A stretch of DNA of 64,000 nt from Drosophila miranda (Eukaryota > Arthropoda > Insecta > Diptera > Drosophilidae), in contig NC_046677.1 of NCBI RefSeq assembly GCF_003369915.1, positions 25,686,913 to 25,750,912 on the forward strand, given 5' to 3'. This document shows, one piece after another, positions 10,501 through 20,571 of the stretch. A model generated the notes under the pieces. That model was given only the letters and a program-made list of their open reading frames with translations, was not told the origin of the DNA and searched no databases. How positions within the stretch are numbered: position 1 is the first letter of the stretch; each line of letters starts with the position of its first letter. Both the position numbers and the translations under genes were made by a program.

Positions 10501-13442
10501 CAACAATACCGGCAAAGGCAGCATGTTATCATCTACGATGTTTAATAAAACGATATATTTCTTTGTGCAAAATTCAATATGGCACTTAAATTTTCCCCAT
10601 ATGGGAATTGGTTGTCCTCCTAGTCCATAGTATTTCCTAACTTCATTATAGGCTTCAACTATAGCCGACTTCGGTATCAAAGACTTATGAATAAAACTTA
10701 CAGGGCTACCTGTATCAAATAGACTAAAAATACTGACGCCTCTTTGTTCACCAAACGGAAGTCATAAAGTGATTAACTGGACAGCCGCTAAATCGTCGTT
10801 GTTTTTTTCTCCTGGTCGCTCCTCATCTTGAACTGCAGCTACCCTAGTCGCCATCTTTCGTTTCGGGCACTGCGAATATAGGTGGCTGGTACTCCAACAG
10901 TTAAAACATGCCCCATCCGGTCTCTTTGGCTGACTGCATTCCTTCATAACGTGCCCAAATTGCCGACAGTTGTAGCAACGCATTGCGCCACCACCTTGCT
11001 GCTGCCAAACTGCCATACTCACATTTAGTTTTCCCTTTGTCATACCTTCGCTACGAATTGCTACGACGCCAGGAGCTCTTCTGACCTTATCATAGGTGAC
11101 CATCTTGTCACGCAACTCGTTGAGTGTCCTGCTTGTCCTGCAGTCCCTCTACGATGAATTTGACCACATCGCTCGTGGCCATGTCTGCTTGCGACGCTAT
11201 GCTGCACATTGCGACGAAATATTGCAATGCGCTTTCATTATTTGCAATTTTCCGTGCCTCCAGTCGCTTTCCAATGTCCCACGCTGTCACTTTCTGCTCA
11301 AAGACGTTGAGCAATTCTGCTCGCATCAATTGCCAAGTCAAAGGCGCCACATGGTCGATGTACGCCTTCGCCGATCCGCCTAGCAGCCGCTTCGCTAATA
11401 TCCAGCATTTGGACTCGGATACACCATGGAAATTCATAATGTCCTCAAAGTTACTTATCCAACTGGTTACAGCCTGGTCGTCATCTCCAGAAAATGGACG
11501 CATCAACGCCTCAATGTGTGTCAAGTCGATGCAATCTCTTGGCGTTTCCAACTCCATAGCCTCTTTCTCCGTTTTCAATATGCTTAATTTGAGATCAGCT
11601 AAGCGCTTGCGAGAAACGTACAATTGTTCCAACTGCTGCAAACGGCGCGATTCTTCTTCGTATTCATCTTGATCGCATGGTCAATTTCGAACAAGCGTTG
11701 TCTTGTCGCGGCATGAATGCTTCTCGAGCCTTCTGCACATTTTCACCATATTCTTCTGGCGCCGCTTTTACTACGTGTTGTGCACTACGGTTGTCTCTAT
11801 CTATCTCGCGCTCAACCGGGACTGCAAAAATGTCTGCCTGCATAGTCTCGTCTGCGCTTGGCGCCGTATTTCCTAGCTCATGCGTGTCTTCCATGATTTT
11901 TTTCACTGCTGTACGTAATTGGTGTATGTTGGCATCTTGATCAAAATATACGTTATGTCGCTACGCAATATGTCGCTAAGTTCACTTTTGGTTTTCGCTC
12001 TTATGTCTGCATTGTTCATCGCAGTTTTTTTTTTTTTTTGGGCAAACCCCACACCTGATATGTAAACTTTTAATAGCACGGTTTTATTATATGTTCTTCT
12101 TTCTTGATCGGCGTATTCGAATGAATGTGTGTTGGCATATCGATACTTGTCGAGGACAAGTATCGATATATCGAGTACATTGGTATTTCTTATAATACTA
12201 TCGATGAGTAAATCTTAAACTAATATTCAAATCTTATAAACTAATATTCATATCTTACACAAGTAAAAATTATTTTCGATTTCGCCTTTCACAGTGGGCG
12301 CCTCAACAGTGTGCTTCTTTTACTCGATTCTGTTCCTGAAGATCTGGAGCTATGTCCAGACCAATATGTGGTGTCGACAGACCTACTACCAGAAGAATCC
12401 TCGAGAGCGGAGGCCCAGCATCACGCTGGCGGAACTCAGTAAGTTGAGGTCATCAAAAATGATGCCATCAGTCATATCTAATTGGTCTTGTCCTCTTTAG
12501 AAAACGGTCACTTGGATGGCGGAGATGAGGATGAAGACATTTCCAAGTTGGTGCAGTATCCCGACAATCTCAGCTACAGGGATTTGCTATACTTTCTGTG
12601 CGCTCCCACTTTGTGCTATGAACTGAACTTCCCTCGCACAAGTCGTGTCCGCAAGCGTTTCCTTTTGAAGCGCCTGTTGGAGGTCATGATTGGAGTTCAT
12701 GTGGTTATGGCTTTGTTCCAGCAATGGATCATTCCCTCGGTGCGCAACTCCCTGATACCATTCTCAAATATGGATGTGGCCCTGGCCACAGAGCGTCTCC
12801 TCAAACTGGCGGTTAGTTTGCGATTAGCTGGCTCTCTTTATGATTTACAAGTAACCGACTGTATTGTTTAGCTTCCCAACCACTTGGTCTGGCTGTGCTT
12901 CTTTTATCTGATGTTCCACTCTTTCCTGAATGCTGTGGGTGAGCTGCTGAACTTTGCGGATCGTAACTTTTACTGTGATTGGTGGAATGCCATAAACATT
13001 GACACCTTCTGGAGAACATGGAACATGCCAGTGCATAGATGGTGCGTGCGTCATCTCTACATCCCAGTGGTCCAAATGGGCTATTCGTCGCGTCAGGCTT
13101 CGACCATAGTCTTCCTGTTTAGTGCATTCTTCCATGAATACTTGGTAAGGTCTAGGAATGTGAGACCTGCATCAACCGATTATATTTATAATTCTGTCTA
13201 TTATTTAGGTCTCCGTTCCTTTACAAACATACAAGATCTGGGCCTTTATGGGCATGATGGGACAGATTCCACTCTCAGCGGTATCCAAGTATATCGAGCG
13301 TCGCCTGGGCCCACGCATGGGAAATATCCTTGTTTGGGCATCCATTATTCTGGGTCAGCCGCTGTGTATTATGGCGTACTATCACGATTATGTGGTCACG
13401 CATTTCCAGAATTCTCTCAACGGCACCGAATACGAGAGTTAG
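1590..13442 (+). CDS. mdy: Diacylglycerol O-acyltransferase 1 (midway)
   Basis: DGAT1 of the MBOAT family, an ER membrane enzyme that makes triacylglycerol from diacylglycerol and acyl-CoA. Exons: 1590-1921, 1989-2117, 2176-2267, 2332-2384, 6928-7036, 12295-12438, 12501-12811, 12872-13144, 13209-13442, giving 558 codons with all junction phases consistent and GT-AG ends. Residues 1 to about 111 are a polar, Ser/Arg/Lys-rich cytosolic tail. The rest is a series of hydrophobic segments. Family motifs are visible: FYCDWWN near residues 423-429 and the catalytic His in FFHEYL near residue 478. The ATG follows CAACC, a good fly start context. Intron 4 (2385-6927) contains Cse1 on the other strand. 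Intron 5 (7037-12294) contains an LTR retrotransposon and would otherwise be only about 59 nt. The coding sequence is unbroken, so the gene looks functional. Confidence 0.95.
3292..6634 (-). CDS. Cse1: Exportin-2 (CAS/CSE1), importin-alpha re-exporter
   Basis: Importin-beta superfamily export receptor that returns importin-alpha to the cytoplasm with RanGTP. Exons in transcript order: 6634-6550, 6445-5586, 5521-5038, 4975-4673, 4603-4447, 4391-4091, 4029-3292. They give 975 codons, matching the usual length of about 970. The protein is all-helical HEAT-type throughout. Diagnostic stretches include the N-terminal [20 protein letters not shown], the [19 protein letters not shown] segment and [20 protein letters not shown]. 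All introns are 55-105 nt except none is long. The whole gene lies inside intron 4 of midway on the opposite strand, so the two primary transcripts overlap. D. melanogaster CG13281 is the counterpart as I recall it. Confidence 0.95.
6791..6812. promoter_or_regulatory. DRE-like cluster upstream of Cse1
   Basis: Two ATCGAT cores (CTATCGATTA and GCATCGATATGG) lie about 160-180 bp upstream of the Cse1 start codon. They resemble the DREF element TATCGATA typical of fly housekeeping promoters. The function is inferred from motif and position only. Confidence 0.4.
7061..7064. repeat. Target-site duplication CAAG, left copy
   Basis: CAAG directly precedes the left LTR and recurs directly after the right LTR. 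Four bases is the usual size for Ty3/gypsy integrases. Confidence 0.85.
7065..7264 (-). repeat. 3' LTR of the retrotransposon
   Basis: 200 bp, begins TGTAAACTTTTAATAG and ends ATCTTACA, as does the other LTR. The shared ends define the element boundaries. Confidence 0.92.
7470..9482 (-). pseudogene. Retrotransposon RNase H-integrase ORF
   Basis: Open for 670 codons. The N-terminal about 110 residues are RNase H, ending in a HVDALSR tail typical of Ty3/gypsy. Then come a charged linker of about 170 residues, an integrase HHCC zinc domain (HEKLGHL ... CLPC), and the DDE core, with the first Asp in VDHLGPL, the second in ISDRG and Glu in GQVERVN. A basic C-terminal domain follows ([11 protein letters not shown]). 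The ORF is intact but is cut off in frame from RT upstream, so it is a piece of a broken pol gene. Confidence 0.85.
9466..10035 (-). pseudogene. Reverse transcriptase fragment (palm and thumb)
   Basis: Begins in the [15 protein letters not shown] motif and contains the YMDD polymerase box ([12 protein letters not shown]), then the FLGYKV thumb motif and the connection region. The fingers and first catalytic Asp region that should precede it are absent: the upstream reading frame ends at a stop at about 10,035. Together this indicates an internal deletion. Confidence 0.85.
10399..10680 (-). pseudogene. Retrotransposon aspartic protease region
   Basis: A retropepsin-like segment with hydrophobic strands and a LLGRDAL motif (flap/C-terminal strand). 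The catalytic-site equivalent (FDTGSPVSF) lies just upstream around 10,690-10,720 in an adjoining part of the frame. It sits between gag and RT as expected. Confidence 0.65.
10762..11906 (-). pseudogene. Retrotransposon gag, frame-broken
   Basis: Three overlapping frames (11906-11664, 11641-11108, 11115-10762) together look like one gag. There is a charged N-terminal part, a helical capsid-like part ([27 protein letters not shown]) and two CCHC-type zinc knuckles ([14 protein letters not shown] and [14 protein letters not shown]). At least two frame shifts separate the parts, so the gene is inactive here. Confidence 0.8.
12061..12259 (-). repeat. 5' LTR of the retrotransposon
   Basis: 199 bp, the 5' LTR because the element reads on the minus strand. 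It matches 7065-7264 over its outer parts. The centre differs: here a TATCGATATATCGAG stretch replaces a T-rich stretch in the other LTR. It contains a palindromic CTTGTCGAGGACAAG hairpin and two CTAAT motifs near its right end. Confidence 0.92.
12260..12263. repeat. Target-site duplication CAAG, right copy
   Basis: CAAG directly follows the right LTR. It is 31 bases from the 3' splice site of midway intron 5 (acceptor AG at 12293-12294). Confidence 0.85.
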
Positions 13443-14174
13443 ATCTTAAAGGGCACTTTCTGCGGGATGGAACATCAGCACTGGTCCGTGTACTTTTTGT
13501 AATTTATAAGCCAAACTGCAAGTTGAGAAAAAAAAACTTGTGATTGCCACATACAAAATATATTTTGTATTCTTTTTGCACATGCATATAGTACTGATTA
13601 AAACAGATAGATTGTTATTAAATGCATTTGTTAATGAATTTAAGTGTCATGTAAATAAATATTCAAATTTTAAATGCATTCTGAAGGCAGTTATTTAAAA
13701 AAAAAATGTACAAATAAATGTCCATTCAAAAGCGCCGTTTTCAATTTGGAAGCTAGATACATCGATACAATGAGTATCGATAGGCGCCCCAGGCATCAGT
13801 GTGTTGGCCATCGCTAGGCGTAGTTCTGAAACAAAGCAAAACAACCATTTTTCATTAAAATTCGTTATCAGCGTGATACAGTTTAGGTGCGTTATTATTC
13901 TGGCGTTATTTACTTAGTTAACAAAAGTGCAATTCTGGCCTTGCAATCGCATCACCTACTACGGTACGTTCTCATCGAGTTTGGCATGTTTTTCGTCGGC
14001 ATTTTCGCGACGCCCGGCACACAGTCGCGATATTGTGTATGTGTGCAGTTGAGTCCAATTGCCACTGTATGCGTGGTGTGTGTGTATGTGTGTCTCGCGC
14101 TGGGTCTGAAAATTTTTTACATCAGCGCTTGCATGCGGCCATAATTAAATAAAAAACGCGATTTGTTTAAAAAA
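13443..14174 (+). other. midway 3' UTR and AspRS-m promoter region
   Basis: AATAAA poly(A) signals lie at 13654-13659 and again near 13713, fitting a midway 3' UTR of about 220-280 bp. The rest carries a perfect DRE motif and then 5' leader sequence of the synthetase. No ORF is supported here. Confidence 0.6.
13775..13782. promoter_or_regulatory. DRE (TATCGATA) upstream of AspRS-m
   Basis: A perfect palindromic TATCGATA about 390 bp upstream of the synthetase ATG, with a second ATCGATA 14 bp before it. DREF-bound elements of this form are common at promoters of fly nuclear genes for mitochondrial translation and replication. The assignment to this gene is by position. Confidence 0.55.
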
Positions 14175-17100
14175 ATGTTATTAATTTCCAGGACGATTTG
14201 GCGTAGTCACCAGAGACTGCAACTACAAGCAGCACTCGTGCACCGTGCCGCGGCGAGCAGTGGAAAATTAAGGCGGGACCAGAACTCCTCAATTTCATTA
14301 GCGCTAGCGGAAGAGCCGGTTGATTGTAGTCACGTAAGTGTGCCGTGTGCCTGGATTTTTGCGATTCTAGAAATAGTTTACCATGAGCTATACTCCCCGG
14401 CAGATAATGAGTGGTCGGTATCGGGGCGGTGGCGGTGGCGGTGGCGGAGGCGGCGGGCGTTATGGCGGCGGACCCGGTGGTCCTCCAGGTGGGCCAGGCT
14501 ATGGAGGTAGTGGTTATAATGATTTTGACAATTATCGTGGCGGTGGCAATGGAGGCGGAAACGGTGGCTACAACGATAACTTCGGGCCAGGGCCCAATCC
14601 TTTCAACAGTAAGTCCCTCAAACCCAGTTTTATCCCAGATTTTCCACTATATGTATATATTTCGTACTCTCATGCTGCAGTGGGCCCCAACGTTTCCTAC
14701 AATGACATGATGCAGCTGATGAGCGCCATGGCCAGCAATATCAACATGAACTCGCAGCCCCCGCAGCCCATGAGGCAAAGCTGTGGCGAGTTGCGGAATC
14801 ATCATTGTGGCCTGTTTGTGGAGCTCTCGGGAAGGCTGATCAAGAAGCGGGTGAATCGCTTCGCTGAGCTGAGGGATCGCAATGGTGGCGCCTGCCAGCT
14901 GGTTGTTCTCGAGGACAAGCATCCCCGGGTGGCGCGACGGATGAATAATATGCCCGAGAATACAACGCTCACGATTGTGGGGCAAGTGATGAGGAGGCCG
15001 CACAATTCCTGCAATCAAACGATGCCAACGGGCGAAATAGAGGTTGAGGTCCAAGATATCCTCAACATACATTTCCCGGCGAGCGGCACAAAACGGGCGG
15101 GCGATAAGCGCAGCTACAGCACCATGGTGCAGCAGCAGAGCACCCAAGGCATCACCAGCACCGAGTATAAGATTGCAAGTGAGTTTCAAAGAGAGAGAGC
15201 AAAGATGTTTTACTAATTCAAATAATCATTTCAATAGGGAACGAAAACATTCTGAAATACTTTGAGAATCGCGATCTAACGTGCAACGATCTGAGGCGCG
15301 ATGATGTGGGAAAGACTGTTACTCTGGTGGGCTGGATACCATCCACGAAAAACAACAAATTCTTACAGCTTAAAGATGGCTATGGCCAAACGCAGTTAAT
15401 GATTGAAGATCAGTCGGTGAGTCGGTCTATCGAGTATATAAATTATATCATTAAATGTCTCGAATCTTTATCCACAGCTAATAGACACCTTTATGTCTAC
15501 GCCCGACCAAACTGTGCTCCAAGTAGTGGGAAAAGTGCTGGGAAGACCCAAAGCCAATATTAATTTGGTGAGTTTTGAAAGAATTCCTATTATTGACTAT
15601 GTCATTGATCGTATACATCTTTCAGAAATACGACACTGGCGAGGTGGAGGTCAGTGTGACTAGCGTTAAGATCTTGAACCCCGATGACCCATACGATGGC
15701 CCCATTAAACTCAAAGAGAAGCAACAGAAGATGTCCATTGATGATCTCGAGGCAGAAGAGGCCGCCGCCTGCGGCTCCTCCCATGCGGACACCAACAATG
15801 GTGAGCCCAAGGAAGACCTCGGACCAGAGGCCACATCGTCCACCAACAATGGCAGCAATCCCGAGCAGCGCGTAAAGGTAGCCGATACGAATAAGTTTGC
15901 TGATCGCACACACAATTGCGGTGAGCTCACATCGAATGAGATCAACGAAAAGGTTGTCATCTGCGGATGGCTAGAATTCCAGCGAATGAACAAGTTCTTC
16001 ATACTGCGCGATGCCTATGGCCAAACGCAAGTGCTGCTGTTGCCCAAGACTAAGGGTCTGGAGGAGTATGCAGAGACTGGGGTGCCCATTGAGTCAATTG
16101 TTCGTGTGGAGGGCACGGTTATACCGCGACCAGGGGCCACTGTAAATCCCAAAATGAGCACCGGACACGTTGAAGTGGAAGCGGATACGGTACTTGTTCT
16201 GAATCCTTCCAAAAAGAACCTGCCCTTCGAGATACGTAAATTTAATCGAGCTGGAGAACGACTCCGCCTCACGCATCGCTATCTGGACTTGAGGTTCAAT
16301 GATATGCAGCACAATCTCCGCCTGCGATCGTCGGTCATCATGAAAATGCGCGAATATCTGGTCAACTATTTGGGCTTCGTCGAGGTGGAGACGCCGACTC
16401 TGTTCCGACGCACCCCCGGCGGCGCTCAGGAGTTTGTGGTGCCCACCCGCAAGGCCGGACACTTTTATTCGCTCGTCCAGAGCCCGCAGCAGTTCAAGCA
16501 AATGCTAATGTCTGGTGGCGTCGATCGGTATTTCCAAGTGGCGAGATGCTACCGCGACGAAGCCACGCGTCCCGATCGTCAGCCGGAATTCACACAGCTC
16601 GATATAGAGCTGTCGTTCACCAGTCGAGATGGCATTATGCAGCTGATTGAGGAGACCCTGCGCTATTCGTGGCCCAAGCACCTGCCCAAGCTGCAGACTC
16701 CATTCCGCCGCATCACCTATGAGGAGGCACTGGAGAAATACGGAAACGACAAGCCCGACACACGCTTCGGCTTTCTCTTGAACAATGTTTCCGAAATTAT
16801 CGACAAGAGCGAGGAGTATAAGGGCAAATATGAGGGCGGTCTTGCTGCCTATGCCATTGTGGTGCGAGCGAGCGAGGCCTTCTGGAATGGCGCTGCCCGC
16901 AAGCACTACGAGGGTCTCGGCAAAGATTTTATTGGTACACTGTTCGTGCGCAAATTCGGTCCCGCCACGGATGTACACGATCGACTCGGCAAACTGCTGG
17001 GCGAGCAGGTAGCCAATGAAATTACAGAGAAGTTTGATCTCGAGGAGAATGATCTGCTCTTTCTGGGCATTGGACACAAAGTGGAAACAGTAAGTTTATT

Positions 17101-18038
17101 GGAACTCTACGCCCGTTAATCTCTACAATCTCTCTAATATTTTCTTACGCTTATAGCGCGCATTGCTGGGTCGCATTCGCCTGGATTACCACGATTTTCT
17201 GGTAGAGAATGTCAAGATGAAAAAGCCCAATGGCTATCGCTTCCTTTGGGTCATAGATTTTCCTCTGTTCGAGCGTAATCGCGAAACAAATCAGCTAGAG
17301 AGCGTTCATCATCCATTTACGCAGCCGCACATCGATGATTTGGATAATTTTGCCACCAGCTGCGAAAACCTAGAGAACATACGCTCACAGGCGTACGATC
17401 TGGTGCTCAATGGCCAAGAGGTGGGCGGTGGCTCTATTCGTATCCACGACCGCGATATGCAGCAGTTTATATTGGAACAGATCCTCAAGATACCACACGA
17501 GCATTTGTCACATTTACTGAGTGCCTTAGAATCGGGCTGCCCGCCGCATGGTGGTATTGCCCTAGGCCTGGATCGCCTCATCGCCATATTGTGCAGGGCG
17601 CGGTCCATACGCGATGTGATTGCATTCCCCAAGTCGCTGAATGGACGAGATCCGCTCTCGAACGCACCCGTGCCCATTTCCGAGGAGGACATGAAGCTCT
17701 ATCACCTGTCGGTGCTGGAGGAAGAGGATGCAAGCACAAACAGCACGTCGCTCGATCAGGAGGATGATGATCCCGATCGAGTACGTGCCCCACCATCGCC
17801 CATGTCCGGCAACAGTGATACTGAGCAGCCCGAAATGGAGGTGGACATCAAGGTGGAGGCTATCGATGAGCCGCAACCAGAAAAACCAGACGAGGAGCCA
17901 GAGTCGTCAGCAGCAGTCCCAGTCGCAGTCGCAGACGCAGAAACACCTGAGTCCCCATCCCCGCCACCCCAGCCGGCAACACCAGTCCCCGCAGTGCCGA
18001 CAACGCGTGCCAAAAGAGTGGTAAAAAAAAAGGTATAG
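14175..18038 (+). CDS. AspRS-m: Mitochondrial aspartyl-tRNA synthetase, triple OB-fold form
   Basis: Class II synthetase of the bacterial/mitochondrial DARS2 type, charging mitochondrial tRNA-Asp. Exons: 14175-14333, 14404-14608, 14681-15178, 15238-15416, 15478-15567, 15626-17089, 17157-18038, giving 1158 codons in phase. Residues 1-50 form a basic, Ser/Leu-rich mitochondrial presequence ([15 protein letters not shown]). Residues about 56-120 are Gly-rich ([12 protein letters not shown]). Three OB-type anticodon domains follow at about 153-250, 298-403 and 473-590. The catalytic core has motif 2 ([21 protein letters not shown]) and motif 3 (GIALGLDRL). The tail is acidic, Pro-rich and ends in a Lys run. 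Human DARS2 is about 645 residues with one OB domain, so this form is almost twice as long. The 14404 acceptor is my choice. A second ATG at 14383 inside that intron would give a leaderless start. Other exons are clear. Confidence 0.88.
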
Positions 18039-18962
18039 GGCTGATCCTCAGCAACGGCAGCAACGCAACAGTCAGTGGCGATTATTATTGTACGGATTAG
18101 GATTTTACGTAAGCTCAGAAGTCGGGGACGGACGGACAGACGGAATGGGAAGGAAGGGGAAATTAAAGCAATCATCATAGCATGCTACGCTTGTCGTCGT
18201 CGTCTTCGTCAGGGCGGGGGATGTTTTCTACTCGTAAATGTACATGTAATTGTATACATAACCCAGCCCCAGATACATCCTATCTCCCAAATGGTAATCC
18301 CTGCATAGAAAATAGAGGAATAGAACATACATACACAGAAAATACGATTTCCGAACCGGCACTCCACATTCTTCAAGTCCATTTCTAATTAATATGGCGT
18401 TAAAAATTTATTACAATTTACAATTAATACAAATCTGCTATTGTATTCCGGAATTGTTTAAAATTATACGATGCTTGAATTATACGATTAATCCATACAC
18501 TACGTTTCACAACTATAATCTTCGCAAGCCCAATCATCAAGCAGAATCAATTTACAATTCAGTTTTGAAATTAAGGCCGCTCTCGATAATAGTCCTTATT
18601 AATCCCATAATGGTACACCTACCTTTAGCTCTAAATTATACTTTTTTTTAACGAACTATTGTATTGTATTGTACTTTTTTTAATATTTACAAAATCTATC
18701 ATTTATTTTTCTTTATTTAACTAATTTATTTATTAAAACATTACTGCTCTAGGGCTCAGGAATAGATCTATATTATAATGCTGCATGATTAAATCTTAAT
18801 TCAGTTGCAACTTTCGAATAGCGGTATAGTTTTGAAACGCACTGTATTTGCATTTGTTGGATATCACCTCACAATGAAGATTGCATTCGTTAATTATTAG
18901 TAAGGAAATCGGGGGCAAGGGTGGGATTTAACTGCTCGAACTAGCATCGATCCAATCTGGCG
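18039..18962. other. AspRS-m 3' UTR and intergenic DNA
   Basis: AT-rich, increasingly so beyond 18,380. It should hold the AspRS-m 3' UTR and that of the convergent lipase gene. No coding signal is seen. Confidence 0.6.
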
Positions 18963-20571
18963 CTACTTCAGCTTTGGCATAGCGAATATATTATTTTCTA
19001 TGAATCCATACGTGAGATTCCTCCGATAATCCCACCATTCCATGGTTGGCGGAGATTGCAAGGCCAGCTGGCGATCATCTGGATCAATCAAATCCTGCTC
19101 CTCTACGGATTCATCGTCATCGTTTTCCTTGTTCTCCGGACTAAAGCTGGTCCAGTGCTCATAGGGATCCCGGCCACTGGGTGACATCGCCAGGTTGTTG
19201 AAGTTGGCAGCCAGTTTGCCAAACTGATCGATGTGCTGCAGCAAAGGATCCACACTCTGATTGGGCGGGGCCTTTACTTGATTGGGAGGAGCTCGCATAT
19301 GCGGTTGCTTGGCCCCCAGTGTTGGCAGATCCGTCCACTTGCCCAGGGCATAGGGAGCGCTGTCGTTGGTGTCGATCATGAACATTCCTCGAGTGGTGGA
19401 ACGAATGTTATCGCCAGCCTCCAGCAGGAAATTCGTGGGAGGACACATTCCGAGCAGGTAACAGATGTAGCCGCTGCATGCCCAGCCCCAAAATCCCTTA
19501 GGTGAGCGTATGGACTCCAAGAAATAGGCAGGAGCACGCTGATGACTGCAGGCAAAGGAGTCTACAGAGGGTAACCAAAGTTAATCTTCAAGTTTAGTTG
19601 TCTTTTTGTGCATCTTACTTATCTGCTGTCCATTACAGCCTGGCTGCATGATGCCACCATTCATATAAAAGTCGGCGTGACCACATCTCTCCAGCTTTCC
19701 CTGGACGAGGGCATTCGTATGATACACATCCACATATGTGGCGTCACTCGGATCCAGCTTATCCGCATTTCCAGATGTAATAAACAGCGGCATCGCCGGG
19801 TCCAACCCCGTAATCCTTGGTAGCATAAACGATGTAAGATTCCTTGCTATATAGTTGGGAAGCTGTGCCCCGAGGGAGAAGCCAATCACATGGATATCCG
19901 TGTTGCCCGTCTCCACAAGACGCTCCACCAGCTGGGCCGTGCACGTCCCAGCATGACGAGTATTGTGTACGGCACTGATGTAACAGGGACCCGGAGACAG
20001 AACGCTCCAATCCACATATATAATATTGTAATCCGATTTTGAGAGGTATTCTAAGGGGTGGGATGAATTGTATGTTTTAATTGTTAATGGACAAAGCTTC
20101 AATCTCACCATCTCGCATTTTCTGTAGGGGATGTAGAAACATATCCGAATTATAGCCATGGATGATGATCTTTGTGGGATGCCTGGGATTGAAGTAGGAG
20201 GCTGTTAGATTCGACTTCTCCAGGCTATCATCGATGTGAAGGCATTGTCTATCCATTGCATTATGTCGCGTGTATATATAATACTTGACATCTGGATCGG
20301 GACAACTTCGGCCAACGACCCACTTGCAGGGACCTAGAGTAATGTCTCTGTTTGTGGGAGAAGGTGTGACACTTGGGGGAGGCACTGTAGTGCCATCATC
20401 TTCATAGGTGGGCAGTGGTTTGCTGGTTGCAAAACTCCTGGTTGAAGCTGCCTGGCAAATACTGACTGGGGATAAGAAAGATGATGACTTTTTCTTTTCC
20501 TTAATTTTTAGTGCACACATTGATCTGTACTCACGCAACGCCAGTACACCCAACAGGTACATATAATGCAT
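18963..20571 (-). CDS. Secreted pancreatic-type lipase
   Basis: Alpha/beta-hydrolase of the pancreatic lipase family, probably acting on glycerolipids outside the cell. Exons in transcript order: 20571-20535, 20465-20109, 20050-19619, 19561-18963, giving 474 codons. A hydrophobic signal peptide (MHYMYLLGVLAL then SICQA) precedes a Ser/Thr/Pro-rich linker. The triad is complete: Ser about 190 in VIGFSLGAQ, Asp about 215 in GLDPAMP and His about 282 in FACSHQRA. The lid region is short, as in many insect members and phospholipase-A1-like enzymes. The C-terminus (about 100 residues, Pro- and acid-rich) is not part of the usual fold. By neighbourhood it corresponds to what I remember as D. melanogaster CG13282. 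I give no symbol. Confidence 0.88.

Larger units (their letters stand above)
7065..12259 (-). mobile_element. Decayed Ty3/gypsy-type LTR retrotransposon in midway intron 5
   Basis: A 5,195-bp element bounded by two direct LTRs of about 200 bp that begin TGT and end ACA, flanked by a 4-bp target duplication CAAG. Internal domains on the minus strand run in the order gag, CCHC zinc knuckles, protease, reverse transcriptase, RNase H, integrase, which is the Ty3/gypsy order. No envelope-like ORF is present between the integrase end and the 3' LTR. Gag is split over three frames and the N-terminal part of RT is missing, so this copy cannot be autonomous. The LTRs agree over most of their length but differ in a block near their centre, so the insertion is not brand new. 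It is antisense to midway. Confidence 0.93.

Noticed and set aside
14411-14710. Plus-strand Met/Val/Ala-rich ORF over the start of AspRS-m
   Set aside because: It is the +1 frame of the Gly-rich exon. The glycine frame splices in phase to the OB exons and this one does not.
15602-18178. Several long minus-strand ORFs over AspRS-m
   Set aside because: Shadow frames of the synthetase exons with no domains. The plus strand is certain from class II motifs.
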